This document shows positions 8,932 to 17,959 of a stretch of DNA of 64,000 nucleotides, piece by piece. The notes below the pieces were generated by a model. The model was not told the origin of the DNA. It did not search any database and worked only from the letters and a program-made list of their open reading frames with translations. Position numbers and translations under genes: made by a program. The stretch spans positions 19,754 to 83,753 of the forward strand of contig NZ_FNNN01000026.1 in the NCBI RefSeq assembly GCF_900106755.1. The letters run 5' to 3'. Positions within the stretch are counted from its first letter, which is position 1. Every line of letters begins with the position of its first letter. The stretch is from Bacteroides faecis MAJ27 (lineage in GTDB: Bacteria > Bacteroidota > Bacteroidia > Bacteroidales > Bacteroidaceae).

Positions 8932-11091
8932 TTACTCAAAGCTCTTCCGATACGTACATCCATTCCTCCATTCCGAACATCCGTAAGCCGTCTTTCCTTT
9001 AATGACAGTGCCTTTCCCACAAAGCGGACAAGGCTGACCGACCAAAGCATCAGTATGGTCAGGTGCAGAAGAAGCAGTAGCAGCAGCCGGTGCAGGGACA
9101 GAAGGCGATTTACCCGTTTCTTTCGATTCAGTTTTCGGCTTCTTCTCTTTGGGAGCGCTTGCCTTACGCTCGCGCTTTTTAGGTTCTTTCTTTGCTTTTT
9201 CTTCTGTCTGGGCAACCGCTTCCTGAATAGTAATACGCCGGTTTGTATTGTCAGAAAGTACGCTCATCACAATTTCCGACACCATTTGCTTCAGTTCTTC
9301 CAAAAACTGGCGGGCATCGTATGTTTTCTTTTCGATCTCACGTAATTTCTTTTCCCAGATACCGGTCAGTTCCGCTGATTTCAACAGTTCTTCGTGAATA
9401 ATCTGCACCAGCTCTACTCCTGTAGGGGTAGCTATCAGGTTCTTTCTTTCCTTGCGGATATAGTTTCGCTTGAACAACGTCTCGATAATGGCGGCACGGG
9501 TAGACGGGCGACCGATGCCATTCTCCTTCAAAGCATCACGGAGTTCGTCATTATCTACCAACTTTCCGGCTGTCTCCATGGCACGAAGCAAGGTTGCTTC
9601 CGTGTAAGGTCTGGGCGGTTGTGTCCACTTCTCATTCAAATCCGGGACATGAGGACCGCTTTCTCCCTTCACAAAAGCAGGAAGTACATTTTCATCCTCT
9701 TCCTCTTTTTCCTCGGAAGTATCTTTCACGTCTTTAGCAAAAACAACACGCCACCCCGGTTCCAGAATCTGTTTACCGGTCACTTTAAACTCTATCTTAT
9801 CCACTTCTCCCATCACGGTAGTAGTAGAAATCTTACAATCGGGATAGAACACCGCAATAAAACGACGGGCTATCAAATCATAAACACGACGCTCCATATC
9901 CGTCAGATTCTGCGCATAAACGCCTGTAGGGATAATTGCATGGTGATCTGTTACCTTCGAATTATCGAATACTTTTTTCGATTTAGGCAATGAAGCACCT
10001 GCCAGAGGAGCTGTCAGCACTTCATAATCCCGAAGGCCTTTCAATATTCCGGGACACTTGGGATAGATATCGTCACTCAGAAAAGTGGTATCGACACGCG
10101 GATAAGTGGCTACTTTCTTTTCATAAAGGGATTGAATCAGTTTCAGCGTTTCGTCGGCAGAGTAAGCAAACTTCTTATTACACTCTACCTGAAGGGAAGT
10201 CAGGTCGAACAGACGCGGAGCGTACTCCTTTCCATCTTTCTTACCGACGCTGGTGACAACAAACGGAAGATCCTTGATACGTTCTACCAAGGCTTCTCCC
10301 TCCTCCCGATTGGCAATAGGATCAATGCCGGGATTGTCTATCTTCTTCTTTCCACCGTTCTTTTCTTCTTCGGCAGCTATTTCTTCATCGCTTTTCCGGA
10401 TGAGAGCAGAAAAAGTCGTATCCCGATAATTCGTTTTCAGTTCCCAGTATTGTTTCGGCTGGAAGTTAGCAATTTCCAGTTGACGATTGACAATCAATGC
10501 CAATGTAGGGGTCTGTACACGACCGATGGAAAGTACTTGTTTATTCTGACCGTATTTAATTGTGTAAAGACGGGTCGCATTCATCCCCAACAGCCAGTCC
10601 CCCATTGCACGGGAAAGTCCGGCTTCGTACAAAGACTGGAAATCCGTCTGGTCTTTCAGCTTGGCAAATCCTTCACGAATGGCTTCTTCGGTCAGTGAAG
10701 AAATCCACAAACGTTTCACCGGACAGCGGGCACCTGCCTTCTGCATCACCCAACGCTGAATCAATTCCCCTTCTTGCCCGGCATCACCGCAGTTGATAAT
10801 CTCATCTGCATGCTGCATCAGTCCTTCGATAATGTGGAATTGTTTTTCGTAAGTAGGGTTATCAATCAGCTTGATACCGAAACGTGGCGGAATCATCGGT
10901 AAGCTACCCAAGTTCCATGATTTCCAGTTAGGGGTGTATTCATGCGGCTCTTTCAAGGTACAGAGATGCCCGAATGTCCAGGTCACCTGGTATCCGTTTC
11001 CCTCTATATATCCTTCTTTTCTGGTATGAGCGCCGAGTACTTCGGCTATATCACGTGCTACAGATGGCTTTTCGGCTATGCAAACTATCAT
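8932..11091 (-). CDS. topB: DNA topoisomerase III (type IA)
   Basis: 719 residues. It relaxes and decatenates DNA by a transient 5'-phosphotyrosine break. The Toprim domain starts at once (VCIAEKPSVARDIAEVLG; acidic site CGDAGQEGEL at about 101-110). The catalytic tyrosine is Tyr330 in TYPRVDTTFLSD. Residues about 630-690 are a charged, Lys/Ala/Pro-rich linker, and the C-terminus is a zinc ribbon (CPLCGKG... GCSEWRNGC). The Toprim site reads DAGQEGE rather than the DPDREGE of E. coli TopB, which I take as family variation. It is a single gene, isolated from mutB by a terminator. Confidence 0.95.
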   Translation of the reverse strand: MIVCIAEKPSVARDIAEVLGAHTRKEGYIEGNGYQVTWTFGHLCTLKEPHEYTPNWKSWNLGSLPMIPPRFGIKLIDNPTYEKQFHIIEGLMQHADEIINCGDAGQEGELIQRWVMQKAGARCPVKRLWISSLTEEAIREGFAKLKDQTDFQSLYEAGLSRAMGDWLLGMNATRLYTIKYGQNKQVLSIGRVQTPTLALIVNRQLEIANFQPKQYWELKTNYRDTTFSALIRKSDEEIAAEEEKNGGKKKIDNPGIDPIANREEGEALVERIKDLPFVVTSVGKKDGKEYAPRLFDLTSLQVECNKKFAYSADETLKLIQSLYEKKVATYPRVDTTFLSDDIYPKCPGILKGLRDYEVLTAPLAGASLPKSKKVFDNSKVTDHHAIIPTGVYAQNLTDMERRVYDLIARRFIAVFYPDCKISTTTVMGEVDKIEFKVTGKQILEPGWRVVFAKDVKDTSEEKEEEDENVLPAFVKGESGPHVPDLNEKWTQPPRPYTEATLLRAMETAGKLVDNDELRDALKENGIGRPSTRAAIIETLFKRNYIRKERKNLIATPTGVELVQIIHEELLKSAELTGIWEKKLREIEKKTYDARQFLEELKQMVSEIVMSVLSDNTNRRITIQEAVAQTEEKAKKEPKKRERKASAPKEKKPKTESKETGKSPSVPAPAAATASSAPDHTDALVGQPCPLCGKGTVIKGKTAYGCSEWRNGCTYRKSFE

Positions 11092-11170
11092 TTTTTCTCT
11101 TCTTGTTTTACACTAATAGTCTACAAAGTTACACGAATATTTCTCACTGACCGCACTAAGAGGCAAAAAA

Positions 11171-11210
11171 TATCCCGCCTCCAGTCCAAATGGACTTATA
11201 AGGCGGGATA
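11171..11210 (-). terminator. Intrinsic terminator of the mutA-mutB operon
   Basis: TATCCCGCCT (11171-11180) pairs perfectly with AGGCGGGATA (11201-11210), with an inner AGTCCA/TGGACT stem. On the minus strand the hairpin is followed by a TATTTTTTG run. It lies 22 bp past the mutB stop. Confidence 0.88.
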
Positions 11211-11232
11211 AGAAATTAGTATTTTTCAGCGT

Positions 11233-13380
11233 TTATTCTTCATCCATCAGGATTTCAAGAATCTGGCAAGCAGCCTTCGCTACCGGAGTACCCGGACCGA
11301 AAATAGCAGCTACACCCGCTTTGTACAAGAAATCATAGTCCTGTGCAGGAATTACACCACCAGCGATTACTACGATATCTTCACGGCCCAGTTTCTTCAG
11401 TTCTTCCATGATCTGCGGAATCAACGTCTTATGTCCGGCAGCCAATGAAGAAACACCGACTACATGGACATCATTCTCAACCGCTTCACGGGCAGCTTCC
11501 GCCGGAGTCTGGAACAATGGTCCCATGTCTACGTCGAAACCACAGTCCGCATAACCTGTTGCTACTACTTTGGCACCACGGTCGTGACCGTCTTGTCCCA
11601 TCTTCGCAACCATGATACGAGGTTGACGTCCCTCTTTCTTCGCAAACTTCTCAGCCAGTTCACAAGCACGTTTGAAGTCGCTATCGTTTTTACTTTCTGA
11701 TGAATACACGCCTGATATAGTTCTAATTATTGCTTTATAACGTCCTACAATCTTTTCGCAAGCATAAGAGATTTCACCCAACGTTGCACGAACACGAGCT
11801 GCTTCCACTGCCAATTCCAGCAAGTTACCTTTACCGGTCTTCACACATTCGGTAATCGCTTCCAGCGCTTTGTCTACCTCAGCTTGGTTACGCCCTTCTT
11901 TCAAACGCTTCAGATTCTCGATCTGTTCAAGACGCACCGCTGTATTATCAATCTCCAGAATATCAATCGGAGCTTCTTTTTCGAGACGATATTTGTTCAC
12001 ACCGACAATTGTCTGAGAACCGCTGTCGATACGAGCTTGTGTACGGGCAGCAGCTTCTTCGATACGCATCTTAGGAATACCGGTTTCAATCGCTTTCGCC
12101 ATACCGCCCAGTTTTTCTACTTCCTGAATACGTTCCCAAGCTTTATGAGCCAGTTCATTCGTCAAGGCTTCTACATAGTAAGAACCACCCCACGGGTCAA
12201 CGTTCTTGCAGATATAAGTTTCTTCCTGAATGTAAATCTGAGTATTACGTGCAATACGTGCAGAGAAATCGGTCGGAAGAGCGATAGCCTCATCCAATGC
12301 ATTGGTATGCAATGACTGAGTATGTCCCAAAGCGGCAGCCATAGCTTCAATACAAGTACGTCCTACATTATTGAACGGATCTTGCTCTGTCAGTGACCAT
12401 CCGGAAGTCTGGGAGTGAGTACGCAATGCCAGTGATTTCGGATTCTTCGGATTGAATTGTTTTACAATTTTAGCCCACAACATACGTGCTGCACGCATCT
12501 TGGCTATTTCCATGAAGTGATTTGTACCAATCGCCCAGAAGAAAGACAAACGAGGAGCGAAAGCATCGATATCGATACCTGCTGCAGTTCCGGCGCGGAG
12601 ATACTCCAAACCGTCAGCCAATGTATAAGCCAACTCGATATCTGCCGTAGCACCCGCTTCCTGCATGTGATAACCGGAGATAGAAATTGAATTGAACTTA
12701 GGCATCTTCTGTGAAGTATATTCGAAAATATCGGAAATGATCTTCATAGAGAATGCAGGCGGATAGATATAAGTATTACGCACCATGAACTCTTTCAAAA
12801 TGTCGTTCTGGATAGTACCTGCCATTTCTTCCAGCTTGGCACCTTGTTCCAGACCGGCATTGATATAGAATGCCATAATCGGAAGTACCGCACCATTCAT
12901 AGTCATAGACACTGACATCTTGTTCAAAGGAATACCATCGAACAAGACTTTCATGTTTTCGAGCGAACAGATAGAAACACCGGCTTTACCAACGTCACCC
13001 ACTACACGTTCGTGATCGGGGTCATAGCCGCGGTGAGTAGCCAAGTCGAATGCTACTGACAAACCTTTCTGCCCGGAAGCCAGGTTACGGCGATAGAAAG
13101 CATTGGATTCTTCAGCTGTAGAGAATCCGGCATATTGGCGGATGGTCCAGGGGCGAAGAGTGTACATTACCGAATACGGACCACGCAGATAAGGAGGAAG
13201 TCCGGCAGCATAGCCGAGATGTTCCATACCTTCGAGGTCTTCTTTTGTATAAACAGGCTTCACTTCAATGTGTTCCGGTGTATTCCATTCTGCGGAAATT
13301 CCGTTAGCCTTTTGCCATTCAGCACCGTTAGCAGGCTGAAATGCAGCATATATATCTAAGTTTTTAAAATCTTTTCTCAT
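11233..13380 (-). CDS. mutB: Methylmalonyl-CoA mutase large subunit
   Basis: 715 residues. The catalytic, B12-binding chain interconverts succinyl-CoA and (R)-methylmalonyl-CoA, a step of the succinate-propionate route. The N-terminal TIM-barrel domain has typical motifs (YLRGPYSVMYTLRPWTIRQYAGF starts near residue 63, SVSMTMNGAVLPI, SISGYHMQEAGA). The C-terminal cobalamin domain has the DxHxxG motif in GQDGHDRGAKVVATG near residue 600, whose His ligates cobalt. It starts 1 nt after the mutA stop, so translation is probably coupled. It needs adenosylcobalamin, which fits the uptake genes and CobO further along the window. Confidence 0.97.
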   Translation of the reverse strand: MRKDFKNLDIYAAFQPANGAEWQKANGISAEWNTPEHIEVKPVYTKEDLEGMEHLGYAAGLPPYLRGPYSVMYTLRPWTIRQYAGFSTAEESNAFYRRNLASGQKGLSVAFDLATHRGYDPDHERVVGDVGKAGVSICSLENMKVLFDGIPLNKMSVSMTMNGAVLPIMAFYINAGLEQGAKLEEMAGTIQNDILKEFMVRNTYIYPPAFSMKIISDIFEYTSQKMPKFNSISISGYHMQEAGATADIELAYTLADGLEYLRAGTAAGIDIDAFAPRLSFFWAIGTNHFMEIAKMRAARMLWAKIVKQFNPKNPKSLALRTHSQTSGWSLTEQDPFNNVGRTCIEAMAAALGHTQSLHTNALDEAIALPTDFSARIARNTQIYIQEETYICKNVDPWGGSYYVEALTNELAHKAWERIQEVEKLGGMAKAIETGIPKMRIEEAAARTQARIDSGSQTIVGVNKYRLEKEAPIDILEIDNTAVRLEQIENLKRLKEGRNQAEVDKALEAITECVKTGKGNLLELAVEAARVRATLGEISYACEKIVGRYKAIIRTISGVYSSESKNDSDFKRACELAEKFAKKEGRQPRIMVAKMGQDGHDRGAKVVATGYADCGFDVDMGPLFQTPAEAAREAVENDVHVVGVSSLAAGHKTLIPQIMEELKKLGREDIVVIAGGVIPAQDYDFLYKAGVAAIFGPGTPVAKAACQILEILMDEE

Positions 13381-13381
13381 C

Positions 13382-15283
13382 TTACTTCAATAGTTTGGCG
13401 TTAAACTCTTTCAAGGTATCCAGTACGTTGACACGAACATGGATGAAGTTCTCGATACCTGCTGCCTTAAGTTCGTCCATACAGGCAGGAGCACCTGCTA
13501 CAATAAACATAGCACGACCATTCAATGCTTTGAATGCAGGTATTGCATATTCAGCATATTCATCATCACTTGAACAGATGACAACAATGTCGGCTTTAGC
13601 AGCCATAGCAGCTTCTACCCCGGCTTCAACTGTTTCGAATCCGAGATTATCGACAACTTCATAACCGGCACAAGCCAGGAAGTTGCAAGAGTATTGTGCA
13701 CGTGCCTGACGCATTGCCAAATTACCGATAGTCAGCATAAACGCTTTCGGACGCTTACCGGATGCTTCCGTTTCAAGACGCAACGCTTCAAATTCGCTGG
13801 CAGCACGGTCGAACACCAATGTATCCACATCTTTCTCGCAAGTATGGTCTTTACCTCCACAGCAACATTTTGCTTCTACCGGTTTCTTGTCACCTGCCTT
13901 TTCATTGAAGTTAGGGAACTGGTTGGTACCCAGCAACACTTCACGGCGCTGGGCAACTGCTTTATGACGGGCTTTATTGCTTTCATTCACAGCAGCCTGA
14001 ACCGTACCGGCTTTCAACGCCGCATAGAAACCACCGGCTTCTTCTACAGCAAGGAAGAGCTCCCATGCTTGCTTAGCAATAGACACTGTCAGATTTTCGA
14101 TATAATAAGAACCGGCAGCCGGATCAATCACCTTATCGAAATGAGATTCTTCTTTCAACAACAGTTGTTGATTGCGTGCAAGACGTTCTGAAAACTCATC
14201 CGGAGTTGAATATGCTTTATCAAACGGAACAACTGTCATAGAGTCTACACCACCTAATGCAGCACTCATCGCTTCTGTCTGTGTACGAAGCAAGTTCACA
14301 TGAGCATCAAACAAGGTAAGGTTGAAAGTAGAGGTTTCGGCATGAACAGCCATCTTCGCAGCACAACGGCATTCTCCGTTAGCACCTTTATTATCACAAT
14401 CGCGCAGACATTCCGGGTTGTAAGAAGCTACGATATTAGCCCACAACATACGAGCCGCACGGAATTTCGCAATTTCGAGGAAGTAATTGGAACTGATACC
14501 GAAATTGAATTTGATTTTCTTTGCTACTACGGCAGAAGGAATCCCGGCATCCGTCAATTGATTCATGTATTCATTACCCCAAGCCAGCGCATAACCCAGT
14601 TCCTGAGAAATGTAAGCTCCTGCGTTGTTCAGTGAGATTGCATTTACATTCAGTACCCGATAGAAAGGAAGTGGTTGGATAGCTTCGATCAGGGCTTTGG
14701 CTGTTTGAATCATATCCCCCTTTTCTTTACCACGGGTCAACATCTTGTTAAAGAAGTCATAATTGATAGAGCCTTTCAGCTTTTTCACATCATAATCCTT
14801 CTTCTGGAAATAAGCTACCAGCAGATTAGCCAACTCAACAACGTGTCCCTGACAGGTAGAGAAGTTAAGTTCTACACACTCAGCTTGAATATCATTCAAC
14901 AGTGTTTCAATGTATTCTGCATTGAGTTCTTTTGCTTTTACATGGAAAGAAAGCGAATCAATTCCTTTGTTGAGGATATCCAACGCTTTCGCATTGGCTT
15001 CCTTCGGACATTCTACCTTGATTTCCTGACGAACCAGCCACTCATTATTGTTTTTCTTGGTACCTCTCAGATAGGGAAATTCTCCGGGAAGCGCGTCTGT
15101 TGTCTTTAAACCTTCCAGATCTTCCATCCGGTAGAAAGGTTTCACTTTGAATCCTTCGTTTGTTTTCCAAACGAGTTTCTTCTCAAAATCAGCACCTTTC
15201 AAGTCGGCTGTAACCTTCTCCATCCATTGCTCGGTGGAGACAGGAGAAAAGTCTGAGAAGAGTTTTTCTTTTTTGTCTGCCAT
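13382..15283 (-). CDS. mutA: Methylmalonyl-CoA mutase small subunit
   Basis: 633 residues, first gene of the mutA-mutB operon and the non-catalytic partner of the heterodimer. It shares the mutase fold (PYLRGTKKN, ISLNNAGAYISQELGYALAWG, SYYIENLT) and ends in a degenerate cobalamin-type domain. The equivalent of DxHxxG is lost (LTIGNLAMRQARAQYSCNF), as is normal for the small chain. Two cysteine-rich stretches stand out: CLRDCDNKGANGECRC near residues 288-303 and KCCCGGKDHTCEKD near 468-481. A -7 element at 15364-15371 would give a leader of roughly 75 nt. Confidence 0.95.
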   Translation of the reverse strand: MADKKEKLFSDFSPVSTEQWMEKVTADLKGADFEKKLVWKTNEGFKVKPFYRMEDLEGLKTTDALPGEFPYLRGTKKNNNEWLVRQEIKVECPKEANAKALDILNKGIDSLSFHVKAKELNAEYIETLLNDIQAECVELNFSTCQGHVVELANLLVAYFQKKDYDVKKLKGSINYDFFNKMLTRGKEKGDMIQTAKALIEAIQPLPFYRVLNVNAISLNNAGAYISQELGYALAWGNEYMNQLTDAGIPSAVVAKKIKFNFGISSNYFLEIAKFRAARMLWANIVASYNPECLRDCDNKGANGECRCAAKMAVHAETSTFNLTLFDAHVNLLRTQTEAMSAALGGVDSMTVVPFDKAYSTPDEFSERLARNQQLLLKEESHFDKVIDPAAGSYYIENLTVSIAKQAWELFLAVEEAGGFYAALKAGTVQAAVNESNKARHKAVAQRREVLLGTNQFPNFNEKAGDKKPVEAKCCCGGKDHTCEKDVDTLVFDRAASEFEALRLETEASGKRPKAFMLTIGNLAMRQARAQYSCNFLACAGYEVVDNLGFETVEAGVEAAMAAKADIVVICSSDDEYAEYAIPAFKALNGRAMFIVAGAPACMDELKAAGIENFIHVRVNVLDTLKEFNAKLLK

Positions 15284-15341
15284 AGTTTATCTAAAATTAA
15301 AACAAGAATTAATATTGTCTTTATTTTTATGTATCTCTTTC

Positions 15342-15443
15342 CAAATGTCCGTCGTTAGACCTGCAAATATAACTAATTAGTTAAAACAAAGCTCTTTTTT
15401 AGAGAAAATTCGCACTGTACACTTGCACAATGTCGGACATTTG
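15342..15443. repeat. Separated 10-bp inverted repeat in the mutA/AspT divergent region
   Basis: CAAATGTCCG (15342-15351) recurs as its exact complement CGGACATTTG (15434-15443). One copy lies just inside the predicted mutA transcript and the other about 27 bp upstream of the predicted AspT -33 box. It could be a pair of operator half-sites, but this is not proven. Confidence 0.4.
15364..15371 (-). promoter_or_regulatory. Promoter -7 element for mutA
   Basis: On the minus strand this reads TATATTTG, matching TAnnTTTG. A minus-strand TTTG lies 15 bp further upstream (15387-15390), a shorter spacing than usual. Confidence 0.5.
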
Positions 15444-15469
15444 CCCGGGAAAATAAAAGACGGGAAATA

Positions 15470-15501
15470 TTTGATTAGCTCCAATGTTATGAGTAATTTT
15501 G
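15470..15501 (+). promoter_or_regulatory. Promoter for the first AspT-type transporter
   Basis: TTTG (15470-15473) and TAATTTTG (15494-15501) are 20 bp apart. Transcription would start about 35 bp before the ATG at 15543. Confidence 0.7.
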
Positions 15502-15542
15502 CACCCGTTTTTAGAAGAACATTATAAAAACTACTAATATTT

Positions 15543-17207
15543 ATGGATTGGTTACAAAGTTTATTGTGGGACCCCAGTTCCGTGGCACATATCGTGTTCC
15601 TCTACGCCTTCGTAGTGGCAGCCGGTGTATATCTCGGTAAAATAAAGATATTCGGAGTATCTCTGGGGGTTACATTTGTTTTGTTTGCCGGCATCCTAAT
15701 GGGACATTTCGGCTTCACAGCCGATACACACATCCTACATTTCATCCGCGAGTTCGGGTTGATCTTGTTCGTATTCTGTATCGGTCTTCAGGTGGGGCCA
15801 TCGTTCTTCTCTTCTTTCAAGAAAGGGGGAATGACGCTGAACCTGTTGGCTGTAGGCATCGTAGTGTTAAATATTGCCGTTGCACTGGGACTCTATTACC
15901 TTTGGGACGGTCGTGTAGAATTGCCGATGATGGTAGGTATCCTCTACGGAGCTGTGACGAACACTCCGGGACTTGGTGCTGCCAACGAAGCACTGAATCA
16001 GCTGAGCTATAACGGACCGCAGATTGCACTGGGTTATGCTTGCGCTTACCCGCTTGGTGTGGTAGGTATCATTGGTTCTATCATCGCCATCCGCTACATT
16101 TTCCGTGTCAACATGACGAAAGAGGAAGAGAGTCTGAAAGCTCAAAGCGGAGATGCACATCACAAACCTCACATGATGAGCCTCGAAGTACGTAATGAAT
16201 CTATCAGCGGAAAGACACTAATTGAAATCAAAGAATTTCTGGGACGTAATTTTGTTTGTTCGCGTATTCGTCACGAGGGACATGTAAGTATTCCGAATCA
16301 TGAAACCATATTCAATGTGGGCGACCAGTTGTTTATCGTCTGCTCGGAAGAAGATGCTCCCGCAATTACCGTATTCATCGGTAAAGAAGTGGAACTGGAC
16401 TGGGAAAAACAAGACCTTCCGATGGTTTCACGCCGTATCCTGGTTACCAAACCGGAAATTAACGGCAAGACTTTGGGATCTATGCACTTCCGCAGCATGT
16501 ATGGCGTAAACGTTACCCGTGTCAACCGTTCGGGTATGGACCTGTTCGCTGATCCTAATCTGATATTGCAGGTGGGTGACCGCGTCATGGTAGTAGGCCA
16601 ACAAGATGCTGTAGACCGTGTAGCAGGTGTACTAGGTAATCAGTTGAAACGTCTGGATACACCGAATATCGTTACTATCTTTGTCGGTATCTTCTTAGGT
16701 ATCCTTCTGGGTAGTCTCCCGATCGCATTCCCCGGTATGCCGACGCCTCTAAAACTAGGTTTGGCAGGCGGTCCGTTGGTAGTAGCCATTCTGATCGGAC
16801 GTTTCGGTCATAAGCTGCATCTGGTGACTTATACCACAATGAGTGCCAACCTGATGCTTCGTGAAATCGGTATTGTACTCTTCCTTGCCAGCGTCGGTAT
16901 AGATGCCGGTGCCAATTTCGTGCAAACGGTGGTCGAAGGAGACGGATTATTATATGTAGGCTGTGGATTCCTGATTACGGTGATCCCATTGCTTATTATC
17001 GGTTCTATCGCCAGATTATATTATAAGGTGAACTACTTCACCCTGATGGGATTGATAGCCGGTAGTAACACTGACCCTCCTGCATTAGCTTATGCCAACC
17101 AGACAACATCCGGCGACGCTCCTGCAGTAGGATATTCTACCGTTTATCCGTTGTCCATGTTCCTCCGTATTCTGACGGGACAAATGATCTTACTGGCAAT
17201 GATGTAA
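15543..17207 (+). CDS. AspT/YidE/YbjL-family transporter (copy 1)
   Basis: A 554-residue inner-membrane protein. Two halves of about five membrane segments each (roughly residues 10-185 and 380-554) flank two cytoplasmic RCK_C/TrkA-C domains (about 215-370; motifs SLEVRNESISGKTL, GDQLFIVCSEEDA, SRRILVTKPEINGKTL, GDRVMVVG). Each membrane half carries the Asp-Al_Ex duplication signature: GAVTNTPGLGAANEAL in the first, AGSNTDPPALAYANQ in the second. The best-known member, AspT, exchanges aspartate for alanine; the substrate here is unknown. It is divergent from mutAB and closely similar to a second copy in this window downstream of a cobalamin riboswitch. Confidence 0.9.
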   Translation: MDWLQSLLWDPSSVAHIVFLYAFVVAAGVYLGKIKIFGVSLGVTFVLFAGILMGHFGFTADTHILHFIREFGLILFVFCIGLQVGPSFFSSFKKGGMTLNLLAVGIVVLNIAVALGLYYLWDGRVELPMMVGILYGAVTNTPGLGAANEALNQLSYNGPQIALGYACAYPLGVVGIIGSIIAIRYIFRVNMTKEEESLKAQSGDAHHKPHMMSLEVRNESISGKTLIEIKEFLGRNFVCSRIRHEGHVSIPNHETIFNVGDQLFIVCSEEDAPAITVFIGKEVELDWEKQDLPMVSRRILVTKPEINGKTLGSMHFRSMYGVNVTRVNRSGMDLFADPNLILQVGDRVMVVGQQDAVDRVAGVLGNQLKRLDTPNIVTIFVGIFLGILLGSLPIAFPGMPTPLKLGLAGGPLVVAILIGRFGHKLHLVTYTTMSANLMLREIGIVLFLASVGIDAGANFVQTVVEGDGLLYVGCGFLITVIPLLIIGSIARLYYKVNYFTLMGLIAGSNTDPPALAYANQTTSGDAPAVGYSTVYPLSMFLRILTGQMILLAMM

Positions 17208-17232
17208 ATCGAGCTCAGCTCTTATCAATAAT

Positions 17233-17275
17233 AAAGCCGGCCAAATTCTTCGATGAATTCAGCCGGCTTTCTTTT
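17233..17275 (+). terminator. Intrinsic terminator after AspT copy 1
   Basis: AAAGCCGGC (17233-17241) pairs with GCCGGCTTT (17262-17270), followed by CTTTTT. It lies 26 bp after the stop codon. Confidence 0.85.
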
Positions 17276-17310
17276 TATCTCTTCTTTTTTACTTTTGTAT
17301 TTCTTTCCAA

Positions 17311-17946
17311 TCAAAATCTAAGTTGCAGTTTTTTCGCCACAAACTCTTCTATAAACCGCACAGTTTCTTCAATTCCCAATGAAGAAGAATCAATGCACAA
17401 ATGATAAGTGGCAGCTGCTCCCCATGTCTTATAACTATAATAATTATAATATTCAGAACGTCTTTTATCCGCTTTCTCTATCATTTCTTCCGCTGCTTCT
17501 TCGTCAATATGATGCATCTGACACAACCGTGCGATACGGTCATCTTTCGAAGCTGAAATAAAGACATTCGCACAATGGGGATGCTCCCGCAAAATATAGT
17601 CGGCACATCGTCCGACAAACACACAGGATTTCTCCGCTGCCAGACGACGGATTACATCGCTCTGTACCTTGAATAAGGCATCGTTGCTCAGACAGTTGGT
17701 ACAAGGCATCGCCCCTTCACTGATAAAAGGAAAACGCATACCGAACAGCCCGCCAATAATACCTTGCGAAGCTTTCTCATCTGCCTTTTCAAAGAACTCT
17801 TTGCATAATCCGCTCTCTTCAGAAGCCAGATTGATCAGTTCTTTATCATAAAAGTCGATACCCAAACGGGCTGCCAACTTTTCTCCTATTTCTTTTCCGC
17901 CACTACCTAACTGGCGACCGATATTGATAACATAATTACCGCTCAT
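17311..17946 (-). CDS. Cytidylate kinase-like protein
   Basis: About 211 residues from the ATG at 17946. An upstream in-frame start at 17976 would overlap the cobQ stop and add only MLQNHKTKCT, which lies outside the conserved region. The conserved start YVINIGRQLGSGGKEIGEKLA is the P-loop of the Cytidylate_kin2 family; further landmarks are FYDKELINLA, SCVFVGRCADYILRE (about 100-114) and the lid RRSEYYNYYS. It should bind nucleotide and possibly phosphorylate a nucleoside monophosphate. Family members are distinct from canonical Cmk and their substrate is not settled. It lies 13 bp behind cobQ and is probably co-transcribed with it. Confidence 0.8.
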   Translation of the reverse strand: MSGNYVINIGRQLGSGGKEIGEKLAARLGIDFYDKELINLASEESGLCKEFFEKADEKASQGIIGGLFGMRFPFISEGAMPCTNCLSNDALFKVQSDVIRRLAAEKSCVFVGRCADYILREHPHCANVFISASKDDRIARLCQMHHIDEEAAEEMIEKADKRRSEYYNYYSYKTWGAAATYHLCIDSSSLGIEETVRFIEEFVAKKLQLRF

Positions 17947-17959
17947 AGTACATTTTGTT

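Noticed and set aside
9394..10698. Three overlapping plus-strand ORFs
   Set aside because: They are antisense to topB, which has full type IA topoisomerase motifs.
8932..11091. topB as a sign of a conjugative element
   Set aside because: Chromosomal topB copies are common in Bacteroides and no transfer or mobilisation genes flank it here.
13694..15109. Several plus-strand ORFs over 100 codons
   Set aside because: They mirror mutA on the other strand and show no recognisable protein features.
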